Source: JBOGVZ01 sp050692985
GTDB taxonomy: Bacteria; Actinomycetota; UBA4738; CALAEC01
DNA: 64,000 nt
Direction: 5' to 3'
Assembly: GCA_050692985.1 (NCBI GenBank)
Contig: JBOGVZ010000085.1
Span: 62,001 to 126,000 of the forward strand
In this document: in pieces, positions 50,716 to 59,288 of the stretch
Layout: each line of letters begins with the position of its first letter
How positions within the stretch are numbered: the first letter of the stretch is position 1
Position numbers and translations under genes: made by a program
The notes under the pieces: model-generated
Database searches by the model: none
What the model saw: the letters and a program-made list of their open reading frames with translations, nothing else
Told to the model about the DNA's origin: nothing

Positions 50716-53436
50716 TCAGTCGGGGTCGTCGCGGAAGCCGTACGACAGGGCCTCGTCCAGCTCCATGGCCCGGCCCTCCCGGTCCAGGGCCTCCGACTCC
50801 CCGGCCGACAGCTCCGCCCGAGCCGCCGCCACGGCATCCCGGTAGAACTCGGTATCGGTGCTGGTGATCCCGGTTCCGATGGCATCCTCCTGGGCCTGGG
50901 CGGCACCGTAGAGGCGGATGGCCTGACGGGCCCGCCCTCGCCGCGACGCGATGAGGGACAGGTCCGCGAGCATGAGGGGGAACGCCGACCGGTCGTCGGC
51001 GGCCCGGAACAGCTCCAGCGCGGCGGCGATGTGCCTCAGGGCCTCCTCATGCCTCCCCAGCCCGGTCTCGGCCGCGCCCAGCATGTGCAGGGCCCATCCC
51101 TCGCCGAACCGGTCGCCGGCCTCCCGGTACAGGGTGAGCGAGCGGTGGAACATCTCCACCGCTCGCTCCAGCAGGTCCGGCTTCGGTGAGGCGCCGCGGC
51201 TGAGGGCGCGGCTGAAGTAGCTCCCGGCCAGGGCCCACATCGCATTGGCCTCCCCGGACGGCGACCCGACCTGCCGGTACAGGTCCATGGCCTCCCCCAG
51301 GAGCCCTTCCGCCCGGTCGACGTCCCGGTGGCCCGGCTCCGCGTACACGAGCACGGAAGCCAGATTGTACAGCGCGTGCGCGAGGGGAGCGGGGTCGCCG
51401 CCTTCCCGTCGCAGCCTCAGGCACTCCTCGTAGGCAGCGAGGCTTCGCGTCCAGTCACCCATCCAGTAGGCCACCCCGCCGAGCCCTTCCAGGCCGTCGG
51501 CGCGGGCCGCCGGATCGCCGGCCCCGGGGCGCGCCAGGAGGTCCTCCAGGCGCTCCCTGGCCTCCCGCAGGTGCCCCCGGATCTGCCAGAACCGCCACAG
51601 CCTGAAGGCCAGTCGGAGGCCCCCAGGGACGTCGCTCTCCGCGGCCCAGGCCAGCGCGGATCGGAGGTTGCCGTGCTCCCTGGCCAGCATGTCCAGCCAG
51701 GTCACCTGGTTCTCACCGGTGAGCTCCGGAGCCGCGCGCTCGGCCAGCGCCTGGAAGTGGGCGGCGTGTCGCGCCCTGACCCCGTCGGCATCCGGGCGCC
51801 CGGCCAACAGCTCGGACGCGTACTCCCGGATCGTCTCCAGCATCAGGAACCGGGGGTCGTCGCCGGTCCCCTCCACCTGCCGGAGCAGGCTCTTGTTCAC
51901 CAGCGACGCCACCCCCTCGAAGGCGTCGAGCTCGGACTCCCCGTCGGGGGCACACACCTCCTCCACCGCCCCCAGGGTGAAGCCCCCCACGAACACCGAC
52001 AGCCGGGCGAACAGCGTTCCCTCCTCCTCGTCGAGGAGGTCGTAGCTCCAGGCGATCGCATCGCGGAGGGTCCGCTGGCGGCCGGGGCGGTCCCTGGCCC
52101 CGCCGGCCAGCAGCGACAGGCGGTGATCCAGGCGCTTCAGCATGGCCTGGGGAGCCAGGATCTTCGAACGGGCCGCGGCCAGCTCGATCGCCAGGGGCAG
52201 CCCGTCCAGGCGGGCGGTGACCTCGGCCACCGCCGGCGCGTTCTCCTCGGTGATGGTGAACCCCGGGTTCACGGCCTTGGCCCGGTCGATGAACAGCGTC
52301 ACGGCCTCGTACTGAGAGAGCGACCCCAGCGAGGGGAGGTGGTCGACGTCCGGAACCCCCAGGGGAGGCACCGGATACTCCCGCTCCCCGTGCAGGCCCA
52401 GTGGCTCCCGGCTGGTGACGAGCGTCTTCACCCGGTCGGTGGCCCCCAGGACCTCCCCCACGGGGGGGGCCGCCCCCATGACCTGCTCGAAGTTGTCCAG
52501 CACCAGCAGGAGCTCCTTGTCCTCCAGGTGCTCGATGAGGACCTCGGCCGGGGCCCGCCGAGGGTCCTCGGCCAACCCCAGGGCCTGGGCGATCGTGGGG
52601 ACCACCAGGCCGGGCTCGGTGATCGGGGCCAGGGCCACGAAGAACACGCCGTCGGCGAACCGGTCCAGGACCTCGGCCGCCGTCTCAAGCGATAGCCGGG
52701 TCTTGCCGGTCCCGCCGGGGCCGGTCAGCGTCAGCAACCGGGACTCCTCCAGGGCGGCCTTCACCTCGGCCAGCTCCTGGTGGCGGCCGATGAACGTGGT
52801 GAGCTGCTGGGGAAGGTTCGTTGGCCGGACGTCGAGCGACCTCGGCGGAGGAAACTCCGATCGCAGACCCTCGGCCGCGACCTGGAACAGGCGCTCGGGA
52901 TGCGCCAGGTCCTTCAGGCGGTGCTCGCCCAGGTCCCGCAGCGTGGCCCCTTCCGGCAGTGATTGCTCCACGAGCGCCCGGGTGGCCTGCGACAGCACGA
53001 CCTGGCCCCCGTGGCCGGCGCCGGCGATCCTGGCGGCCCGGTGGACGTCGATCCCCACGTAGTTGTCGGCCCCCAGGACGGCCTCCCCGGTGTGCAGGCC
53101 CATCCGCACCCGAACCTCGGCCCCCTCGGGCCAGGAGTGCCCGGCCAGGGCCCGCTGAGCCGCGATGGCCGAGGCGACGGCATGGGCGGCGCTGGGGAAC
53201 ACCACGAAGAACGAGTCGCCCTCGGTGGCCACCTCCACCCCCCGGCCGGCGGCGAAGGCCTCCCGGAGCAGCCGCTGGTGGTCCTCCAGCAGGCGGGGAT
53301 AGTCCCGGCCGAGCCGGTTCAGGAGCTTGGTGCTGCCCTCGATGTCGCTGAACAGGAACGTGATCGTGCCGGTCGGCAGGCTGGCGTCGATGATGGCTCC
53401 CTCCTGGCGACCATTATGCGACGCTGAGGGTTTCAT
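50716..53436 (-). CDS. Class III adenylate/guanylate cyclase-ATPase-TPR regulatory protein
   Basis: A 906-residue multidomain protein. The N-terminal cyclase domain (about residues 22-180) has FSDIEGSTKLL (metal Asp), TEGDSFFVVF (second metal Asp), GLHTGEA and YVGIDVHRAARIAGAGHGGQ. The STAND-type ATPase (about 215-500) has GPGGTGKTRLS (Walker A) and LLLVLDNFEQV (Walker B). A long TPR-like helical region fills the C-terminal 380 residues. No C-terminal LuxR helix-turn-helix is seen. The catalytic metal residues are intact, so nucleotide cyclase activity is possible. ATG 53436 is chosen as the first Met close to the domain. Confidence 0.88.
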   Translation of the reverse strand: MKPSASHNGRQEGAIIDASLPTGTITFLFSDIEGSTKLLNRLGRDYPRLLEDHQRLLREAFAAGRGVEVATEGDSFFVVFPSAAHAVASAIAAQRALAGHSWPEGAEVRVRMGLHTGEAVLGADNYVGIDVHRAARIAGAGHGGQVVLSQATRALVEQSLPEGATLRDLGEHRLKDLAHPERLFQVAAEGLRSEFPPPRSLDVRPTNLPQQLTTFIGRHQELAEVKAALEESRLLTLTGPGGTGKTRLSLETAAEVLDRFADGVFFVALAPITEPGLVVPTIAQALGLAEDPRRAPAEVLIEHLEDKELLLVLDNFEQVMGAAPPVGEVLGATDRVKTLVTSREPLGLHGEREYPVPPLGVPDVDHLPSLGSLSQYEAVTLFIDRAKAVNPGFTITEENAPAVAEVTARLDGLPLAIELAAARSKILAPQAMLKRLDHRLSLLAGGARDRPGRQRTLRDAIAWSYDLLDEEEGTLFARLSVFVGGFTLGAVEEVCAPDGESELDAFEGVASLVNKSLLRQVEGTGDDPRFLMLETIREYASELLAGRPDADGVRARHAAHFQALAERAAPELTGENQVTWLDMLAREHGNLRSALAWAAESDVPGGLRLAFRLWRFWQIRGHLREARERLEDLLARPGAGDPAARADGLEGLGGVAYWMGDWTRSLAAYEECLRLRREGGDPAPLAHALYNLASVLVYAEPGHRDVDRAEGLLGEAMDLYRQVGSPSGEANAMWALAGSYFSRALSRGASPKPDLLERAVEMFHRSLTLYREAGDRFGEGWALHMLGAAETGLGRHEEALRHIAAALELFRAADDRSAFPLMLADLSLIASRRGRARQAIRLYGAAQAQEDAIGTGITSTDTEFYRDAVAAARAELSAGESEALDREGRAMELDEALSYGFRDDPD

Positions 53437-53491
53437 CGGGCGTTCACCCGTGGGCCACCGTCCGGCCAGGTCCCCTGGGTACGGTTGGCCC

Positions 53492-53827
53492 GTGGGCGAC
53501 GTCACCGAGACCGCGCGGGTGCCGGCCGAGGCTCGCATCACGGTCCCCGAGCGGCTGCGGCGACAGGTGGAGGAGCGGGTGCGCCGCAGGGCGGGGGAAG
53601 CCCTCCAGCGGCTGGCGTCCGCCCCGCAGGATTGCCCGCTCTGTGGGGCCGTGGGTGCCGTCCGCTCTCGGTACTGCGATGTGTGCAACGCCCCGCTCGG
53701 CCCCGGCGCGGCCGCCGCCCTTCCCCCGGCGGCCGCGCCCGCCCCGGACACCGGTCGGGAACGCCGCCCCCGCTCCGCGCTGCCTAGCAACCGTACGTCC
53801 TGTCAAATCGTGGGCGGGGTGAGCTGA
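53492..53827 (+). CDS. Small zinc-ribbon protein
   Basis: A 111-residue protein starting at GTG 53492, 6 bases after a TACGGT that could be a -10. A helical, Arg-rich N-terminal half (ERLRRQVEERVRRRAGEALQ) precedes CPLCGAVGAVRSRYCDVCNAP, a CxxC-x11-CxxC zinc site. A Pro/Ala-rich tail follows. The family is not recognised. It is divergent from the cyclase/ATPase gene, with 55 bases between starts. The following gap to 53983 (156 bases) holds GC-rich inverted repeats but nothing I can name. Confidence 0.55.
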   Translation: MGDVTETARVPAEARITVPERLRRQVEERVRRRAGEALQRLASAPQDCPLCGAVGAVRSRYCDVCNAPLGPGAAAALPPAAAPAPDTGRERRPRSALPSNRTSCQIVGGVS

Positions 53828-53983
53828 CCCGGGCCCCCCAAAGGGAGCCGGCTTTCTCGGCCGACACCCTGGTGGTCGGTGGAGGAGACCCTCAGGGCAC
53901 ACGCTGACGTACGCGGACTCACCCGAAGGCGGCCCAGGCAACCACGTTCGTGCTCCAGGACGAGGAGGGGCCGGGGCGTCATG

Positions 53984-54361
53984 CTAGGCGCGGAGTCCAC
54001 CGAGGTTGGCCTGGGCCTTCATCTCTTCCAGCGGCTTCTCGATGTTGTGGAGGACGAGGAGCTCGCTGGCAGCATCCATGTGGTCCATGACCTCGTCCAG
54101 GCTCGACGCCAGCGCATGGATGTCCTCGCGGTCCAGCGGTGTCACGAACGTGGTGTTGAGCCGACGCATCACCTCGTGGGTGACCTCATCGAGCTCGTGC
54201 TCGATGTCGTGGAGCCGGCGAGCCTTCACGGCGACCCCGTCGAAGTTCACCACGATGTCGAGCAGGAGCTCCGAGCCCTGCACGAGGATCTCCCCTTGCT
54301 GGACGAACAGCTCGTAGAACGACTCTTCCCTGGGGATCAGCCGGAAACGCCGCTTGGCCAT
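53984..54361 (-). CDS. DUF47/PhoU-like protein, short form
   Basis: A 125-residue helical protein matching the N-terminal part of the DUF47 (YkaA/TIGR00153) family: REESFYELFVQQGEILVQGSEL, HDIEHELDEVTHEVMRRLNTTFVTPLDREDIHALASSLDEVMDHMDAA in outline, with TFVTPLDREDIHALASSLDE the signature. Typical members are about 205-210 residues, so roughly 80 C-terminal residues are absent. No continuation is found in other frames downstream. Family genes normally sit before a Pit phosphate permease. Here it follows the pst genes instead. It could be a natural short form or a decayed gene. Confidence 0.75.
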   Translation of the reverse strand: MAKRRFRLIPREESFYELFVQQGEILVQGSELLLDIVVNFDGVAVKARRLHDIEHELDEVTHEVMRRLNTTFVTPLDREDIHALASSLDEVMDHMDAASELLVLHNIEKPLEEMKAQANLGGLRA

Positions 54362-54460
54362 TCGATTCCTCCCGTCCTCCCCGGCGCCCGGGTCCGCGCG
54401 GTAGATACACCACGCGAGGAGGGCCTGTCTACTGGTCCAGGGTCCTTCAGACCGGAACGG

Positions 54461-55345
54461 CTAGCCGAAGCGGCCGGTGACGTAGTCCTCGGTCCGTCTC
54501 TCCGAGGGGTTGGTGAAGATCTTCTCGGTGCGGTCGAACTCCACCATCACCCCGGTCCGGTGTCCCGTCTCCTCGTCGATGTCCACGGTGAAGAACGCGG
54601 TGCGGTCGCTGACCCGGGCGGCCTGCTGCATGTTGTGGGTCACGATGATGATCGTGTACTCCTCCACCAGCTGCTGCATGAGCTCCTCGATCCGAAGGGT
54701 GGCGATGGGGTCCAGCGCCGAGCAGGGCTCGTCCATCAGGATCACGTCCGGCTCCACGGCGATGGCCCGGGCGATGCACAGGCGCTGCTGCTGCCCGCCG
54801 GACAGGGCCATGGCGGAGGTCTTGAGCTTGCGCCTGACCTCGTCCCACAACGCCGCCTTGCGGAGCGCTTCCTCCACCACATCGTCCATGTTTCCCTTGA
54901 AACCGGCGACCTTGGGACCGAAGGCCACGTTCTCGTAGATCGACTTGGGGAACGGGTTCGGCTTCTGGAACACCATCCCCACCCGCCGCCGGACCTCCAC
55001 GGCGTCCACCCGGGGGTCGTACAGGTCGATGCCGTGGTACAGGATCCGGCCCTCCACCCGGGCCCCGTCGATGAGGTCGTTCATCCGGTTGAAGCAGCGC
55101 AGGATGGTGGTCTTCCCGCACCCGGAGGGACCGATCAACGCCGTGATCTCGTTCCGGCGGATCGGCACGGTGACGTCCCGGACCGCTCGGAAGTCCCCGT
55201 AGAAGACGGACAGGTCGGAGACGTCGAAGACGACCGACTGTCCGACGCGCTGGTGCTCGCGCGCGGTCTTCACCGCGAGACCCTGCAGTTGGGACGCCTG
55301 GCGCTCATGGACCTCCATCCGGTCCGTCGCGGAGCCGGTTTCCAC
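54461..55345 (-). CDS. pstB: Phosphate ABC transporter ATP-binding protein
   Basis: A 294-residue ABC ATPase. GPSGCGKTTILRCFNRMND (Walker A with PstB-specific NRMND), FQKPNPFPKSIYENVAFGPK, ALSGGQQQRLCIARA (signature) and VILMDEPCSALDP (Walker B) identify PstB. The end, NPSERRTEDYVTGRFG, is the family C-terminus. GTG 55345 has GGAGG 9 bases upstream. The extra 35 N-terminal residues are unusual, and ATG 55318 is an alternative. It is the last gene of pstS-C-A-B, giving high-affinity phosphate import. Confidence 0.95.
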   Translation of the reverse strand: METGSATDRMEVHERQASQLQGLAVKTAREHQRVGQSVVFDVSDLSVFYGDFRAVRDVTVPIRRNEITALIGPSGCGKTTILRCFNRMNDLIDGARVEGRILYHGIDLYDPRVDAVEVRRRVGMVFQKPNPFPKSIYENVAFGPKVAGFKGNMDDVVEEALRKAALWDEVRRKLKTSAMALSGGQQQRLCIARAIAVEPDVILMDEPCSALDPIATLRIEELMQQLVEEYTIIIVTHNMQQAARVSDRTAFFTVDIDEETGHRTGVMVEFDRTEKIFTNPSERRTEDYVTGRFG

Positions 55346-55349
55346 GGTA

Positions 55350-56294
55350 TCACCACCTCCGCTCGTATCGGTTGCGCAGCAGGATCGCCGTGGCGTTCAC
55401 CAACAGGAGCACGACCAGGAGGACCGCCGCCGCGGCCGCGGTGATCTCCTTGAACTCCCGCAGGTTCCGCGTGGCGAAGTCGTACACCTGGGTGGGCAGG
55501 GCGGTGTACGGGCCCCGCAGGCGCTCGAAGAACCCGGCCGTGCCGGTCGACAGGAACCCGGTCGCCGCCCCGATGAGGAGCAGGGGCGCGGTCTCCCCGA
55601 AGGCCCGGGCCAGGGTGAGCACGGTGCCGGTGAACACCCCGGGGGCCGCGTAGGGCAGGACGTGGCTGCGCACCACCTCCCACCGGGTGGCCCCCACGCC
55701 GAAGGCCGCCTCCCGGATGCTGTCCGGCACCGCCCGGATGGCTTCCGCGGCGGTGATGATCACGATCGGCAGCACCAGGATCGACACCGTCAGCCCCGCC
55801 GAGATCATGCTCCGCCCCCCGGTGAACCCCTGCATCCAGGAGAGCTGGACGAAGATCGCCACCCCCAGGAGGCCGTACACGATCGAGGGCACGCCCGCCA
55901 GGTTGCGGATGTTGGCGTTGATCAGGCGCGTCAACCAGGTGTCCCTGGCGTACTCCTCCAGGTAGATCGCGGCGGCGATCCCCAGGGGGAACGACAGGAC
56001 GATCACGAAGGCCATCAGGGTCAGCGAACCCTCGATCCCCTGCCGGACCCCGGCCCGCGACGGGAGCTGGGACGTGTTCGAGGTCAGGAAGTCGGCCCCC
56101 CGTTCGCGGAACACGGAGAACCCGCTGCCGAAGATGTCGGTCAGCAGCGTGACCAGGATGGCCAGGGCCGCCAGCAGGGCCAGCAGCAGCGCTCCCTCGA
56201 ACAGGTAACCCCGCCAGTCGAGCTTCCGGCCCAGGAGGGCCTGCCGCACGACCTCCTCGGTGCTGGGCAGCCGGCGCTCCGCGGTCCCGGTCAT
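55350..56294 (-). CDS. pstA: Phosphate ABC transporter permease PstA
   Basis: A 314-residue permease. A hydrophilic 35-residue N-terminus and a first helix precede six core helices. SLTLMAFVIVLSFPLGIAAAIYLEEYA, NLAGVPSIVYGLLGVAIF and the EAA-like loop IREAAFGVGATRWEVVRSHVLP are characteristic, as is ARAFGETAPLLLIGA. ATG 56294 lies 1 base after the pstC stop. Confidence 0.94.
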   Translation of the reverse strand: MTGTAERRLPSTEEVVRQALLGRKLDWRGYLFEGALLLALLAALAILVTLLTDIFGSGFSVFRERGADFLTSNTSQLPSRAGVRQGIEGSLTLMAFVIVLSFPLGIAAAIYLEEYARDTWLTRLINANIRNLAGVPSIVYGLLGVAIFVQLSWMQGFTGGRSMISAGLTVSILVLPIVIITAAEAIRAVPDSIREAAFGVGATRWEVVRSHVLPYAAPGVFTGTVLTLARAFGETAPLLLIGAATGFLSTGTAGFFERLRGPYTALPTQVYDFATRNLREFKEITAAAAAVLLVVLLLVNATAILLRNRYERRW

Positions 56295-56295
56295 G

Positions 56296-57246
56296 TCAGT
56301 AGCGCTGGCGGATCCGGCGGACGAACCGCTCGCTCACGACGTTCAGCGACAGGGTCATGAGGAACAGGAGCATCCCCACGAAGAACAGGCTGGGAAACGC
56401 CTCGCTGGCCCCCTTCACCTGGTCCGATCCCGTGGCCAGGGCGGTCATGGCCGCGGTCATCGTCTGACCCGGCTGGGTGATGTCCAGGGAGAACAGCGAT
56501 CCCCCCGTCGCCCCGGCGGCGATGGCAACCACCAGCGTCTCGCCGATGGCCCGGGACAGCCCCAGGATCAAGGCGGCCACGATCCCGGACACGGCGCCGG
56601 GGAACACGGTCCGCAGGGTGGTGGTGCGCTTGGTCGCTCCCAGGCCGTAGGAGGCCTCACGCAGCGAGGCCGGCACCGCGTGCATGGCGTCCTCCGCCAC
56701 GGATGCCACCAGGGGCGTGATCAGGATCCCCACCCCGATCCCCGCCGCCCCCAGGTTGAACGCGGTGGCGTCTGCGAACCGCTGCATGATGTTCGGGCTG
56801 ATCCAGGTCAGGGCGAAGTACCCGAGGACCACGCTGGGGATCCCGGCCAGGACCTCCAGGATGGGCTTGAGGTACCGCCGGGCCCGGCGGCCGGCGTACT
56901 CGGACAGGTACATGGCGGCCCCCAGCCCCAGCGGCGTGGCCACCACCATGGCCACCGCCGACACCAGCAGGGTCCCGGCCACGATGGTCCTGACGTCGAA
57001 CAGGCCCCGCCGGGGGAACCACCCGCTGGTCCACAGGGCCGACGGATCGACCCTGCCCAGGAAGTCGACGGTCCCGTCGAGGAGGGAGATGACGATCAGG
57101 GCGTTGATGACGATCGACAGCACGGCGGCCGAGCGGAACACCGCCCGGATGAGGCTCTCCCGGCGCCGCCGGTACGCACCGCCCTGGAGATCACCCAGGG
57201 TCACGGGGGCCTGCGCCACGTTCACCTCGACCGTCGCCTCAGCCAT
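56296..57246 (-). CDS. pstC: Phosphate ABC transporter permease PstC
   Basis: A 316-residue permease with six core helices. Landmarks are GTLLVSAVAMVVATPLGLGAAMYLSEYA in outline (LGLGAAMYLSEYA), EVLAGIPSVVLGYFAL, the EAA-type loop LREASYGLGATKRTTTLRTV and LSRAIGETLVVAIAAG. PstC and PstA form the membrane channel. ATG 57246 lies 82 bases after the pstS stop, with a stable hairpin in between. Confidence 0.94.
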   Translation of the reverse strand: MAEATVEVNVAQAPVTLGDLQGGAYRRRRESLIRAVFRSAAVLSIVINALIVISLLDGTVDFLGRVDPSALWTSGWFPRRGLFDVRTIVAGTLLVSAVAMVVATPLGLGAAMYLSEYAGRRARRYLKPILEVLAGIPSVVLGYFALTWISPNIMQRFADATAFNLGAAGIGVGILITPLVASVAEDAMHAVPASLREASYGLGATKRTTTLRTVFPGAVSGIVAALILGLSRAIGETLVVAIAAGATGGSLFSLDITQPGQTMTAAMTALATGSDQVKGASEAFPSLFFVGMLLFLMTLSLNVVSERFVRRIRQRY

Positions 57247-57282
57247 CGTCCCCTCCGAGCCGTCGGTACGGTAGGGGAGAAT

Positions 57283-57313
57283 GGGGCGGGACGCAACGCA
57301 CGGGTCCCGCCCC
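57283..57313 (-). terminator. Intercistronic hairpin between pstS and pstC
   Basis: GGGGCGGGAC (57283-57292) and GTCCCGCCCC (57304-57313) form a perfect 10-base stem with an 11-base loop. A partial terminator or stabiliser here would keep PstS in excess over the permease. Confidence 0.6.
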
Positions 57314-57328
57314 GTCTCGTCCTCCGGG

Positions 57329-58333
57329 CTACGCGGGCTTCTCCGACTCCCAGGTGGACCGGGTGGCCTCGCGGTCCGACTCGGGGATGGGGATGTAGCC
57401 CACCTGCCCGACGACCTCCGCCAGCCCCACGTCCGTCACGTAGAAGTCGATGTAGGCCCGAAGGGCCTCGTTGTTCGCGGCCTTCTCCTTGTTCACGTAG
57501 ATGAACAGCGGCCGTGACAGCGGGAACTCCGCGCTGGCGATGGTCTCCTCCGTGGGGGTCACGCAGTCGCTGCCCGTGCCCTCGGCGATGTCGACCGCCT
57601 TCACCACCGTCTGGTTCTGGACGTAGAAGGCGTAGCCCACCCACCCGAGGGACGTGGGGGTGCCGGCGACGCCCTCGATGATCACGTTGTCGTTCGCCGA
57701 CGCCTGGTAGTCGGGCCGGGCCACCTCCTCCTGGCCCCGCTCCTCGGCGATGTCGCCGAAGGCGATCTCCAGGAACGTGTCGTACGTCCCCGACTCCTCG
57801 CCGGGGGCGGTGATCACCAGAGGCTCATCCGGGTACGGGGTGCCGATGCCCCCGACCTCCTCGGCGAGCTCGTTCGCGTCCGACCACCGGTCGAAGCCCT
57901 CGGACTCGGGTCCTATGAGCGCGTACAGGTCCGCGAAGTTCAGACACTGAGCGAAGTCGTTCTCCGTGGAGGTCAGCACCGACAGCCCGTCGATGGCCAC
58001 GTACAGCTCGATGTACTCGACGCCGTTCTCCTCGCAGATAGCCACCTCCTCCTCGGCGATCGGACGGGAGGCATCGGAGACATCTGTCTCGCCGTTGCAG
58101 AACAGCTCGAAGCCGTCCCCGGTGCCCGGCCCTTCCACGTTGATGGCCACGCCGGGGTTGTCCTCGACGAACAGCTCGGCCACCAGGCCGGAGATCGGCT
58201 CCACCGTCGACGATCCGGAGACGAAGATGTCTCCGGTCAGTCCCTGGCTCCCGCCAGCGCCGCCGCCGCAGGCCGCCCCCACCAGGGCCAGGGCCGCCAG
58301 GGCCGCGGTCAGGAAGCTCTTCCGTGATCTCAT
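57329..58333 (-). CDS. pstS: Phosphate-binding lipoprotein PstS
   Basis: A 334-residue lipoprotein with signal peptide and lipobox LVGAAC (Cys about residue 22). The phosphate-site loops are visible: VSGSSTVEPISG (SST), TDVSDASRPI (DASRP) and APGEESGTYDTFLE (SGTxxxF). ATG 58333 begins RSRKSFLTAALAALAL. It is the first gene of the pst operon. Two arrays of Pho-box repeats lie 78-171 bases upstream, predicting induction at low phosphate. Confidence 0.96.
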   Translation of the reverse strand: MRSRKSFLTAALAALALVGAACGGGAGGSQGLTGDIFVSGSSTVEPISGLVAELFVEDNPGVAINVEGPGTGDGFELFCNGETDVSDASRPIAEEEVAICEENGVEYIELYVAIDGLSVLTSTENDFAQCLNFADLYALIGPESEGFDRWSDANELAEEVGGIGTPYPDEPLVITAPGEESGTYDTFLEIAFGDIAEERGQEEVARPDYQASANDNVIIEGVAGTPTSLGWVGYAFYVQNQTVVKAVDIAEGTGSDCVTPTEETIASAEFPLSRPLFIYVNKEKAANNEALRAYIDFYVTDVGLAEVVGQVGYIPIPESDREATRSTWESEKPA

Positions 58334-58410
58334 GCGAGTCCCTCCTCGCTCGGGGTGGTCCCTCTCCATCGCCGGGCATGCTACGGACCGCCCGTGACGG
58401 CACCGCGGCC

Positions 58411-58432
58411 TCCGGGTGAACGGCAGATGAAC
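58411..58432 (-). promoter_or_regulatory. Pho box A, two direct repeat units
   Basis: On the minus strand GTTCATCTGCC and GTTCACCCGGA stand in tandem at an 11-base period. This matches the actinobacterial PhoP/RegX3 direct-repeat unit with conserved GTTCACC. It lies 78 bases before pstS. Confidence 0.75.
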
Positions 58433-58471
58433 TCCGATCCGGGATCCACAGCTCATCCACCATGGGGACCG

Positions 58472-58504
58472 CGGGGGTGACGCGCCGGTGAGCGCCGGGT
58501 GAAC
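58472..58504 (-). promoter_or_regulatory. Pho box B, three direct repeat units
   Basis: On the minus strand GTTCACCCGGC, GCTCACCGGCG and CGTCACCCCCG are consecutive 11-base units. It lies between box A and phoU (start 58590), so it could serve both divergent promoters. Confidence 0.75.
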
Positions 58505-58589
58505 GCCGGGCGGCGAGCGGAGGAACGGTCGGTGGCACCCCGCACCCACGGGGATGCCGCGGTCAGCGTAGGGTTACGATCAGGAGAGC

Positions 58590-59288
58590 ATGGTGCGGGC
58601 GCGACGACACTTCCACGAGGAGCTCGAGGCCCTGGAGCTCGACGTGGTGGACATGGGCCAGCTGGCCGAGCAGGCCCTGGCCCGGTCCATGAAGGCCCTC
58701 CTCTCTCGTGACCAGGCCACCGCCGAGCAGGTCATCAGGGAAGACGACGAGATCGACGACCGGTACCTGTCGGTGGAGCGCCGGTGGCTCGAGCTGCTGG
58801 CCCTCCAGACCCCGGTGGCCAGGGACCTCCGCCTGCTCTCGGTGATCCTGCACCTGAACCTCCACCTGGAACGGATCGGGGACATGGCGGTGAACATCGC
58901 CAAGATCGCCAAGATCACCCGCGAGCTGCCGGCCAACCAGACCATCCTGGCTCACCTCCAGGAGATGTCCGACGTGGTCCGTCCGATGCTCCGAACGGCC
59001 ATGGACGCGTTCGTTCGTCGCGACGTCAAGCTCGCCGCCTCCCTGCCGGCCATGGACGATCCCGTGGATCGCCTGAACCGGGGCATGTACCGGGAAGTGG
59101 CCGGCTGCGGGGACAACCAGGAGATGCTCGAGTGGGCGGTGCGCATGATGGTGGTCTCCCGACAGCTCGAGCGGGTCGGGGATCACGCCGTGGACATCGG
59201 CGAGCAGGTGGCGTTCCTGCTCACGGGCGAGTTCCAGGAGTTCACCGACGCCTCGCACCCCGACGTCGGCCCCCCGGATGCGGGCTGA
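58590..59288 (+). CDS. phoU: Phosphate signalling protein PhoU
   Basis: A 232-residue all-helical protein of two PhoU repeats. The metal-cluster motifs are LHLERIGDMAVNIAKI (first repeat) and RQLERVGDHAVDIGEQV (second). It links Pst transport state to the sensor kinase and represses the regulon when phosphate is plentiful. ATG 58590 has AGGAG 4 bases upstream. It is divergent from pstS and overlaps the response regulator gene by 11 bases. Confidence 0.95.
   Translation: MVRARRHFHEELEALELDVVDMGQLAEQALARSMKALLSRDQATAEQVIREDDEIDDRYLSVERRWLELLALQTPVARDLRLLSVILHLNLHLERIGDMAVNIAKIAKITRELPANQTILAHLQEMSDVVRPMLRTAMDAFVRRDVKLAASLPAMDDPVDRLNRGMYREVAGCGDNQEMLEWAVRMMVVSRQLERVGDHAVDIGEQVAFLLTGEFQEFTDASHPDVGPPDAG

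Noticed and set aside
53828..53983. A riboswitch or small RNA between the zinc protein and the DUF47 gene
   Set aside because: GC-rich inverted repeats are present, but there is no promoter, no recognisable conserved core and no consistent fold.
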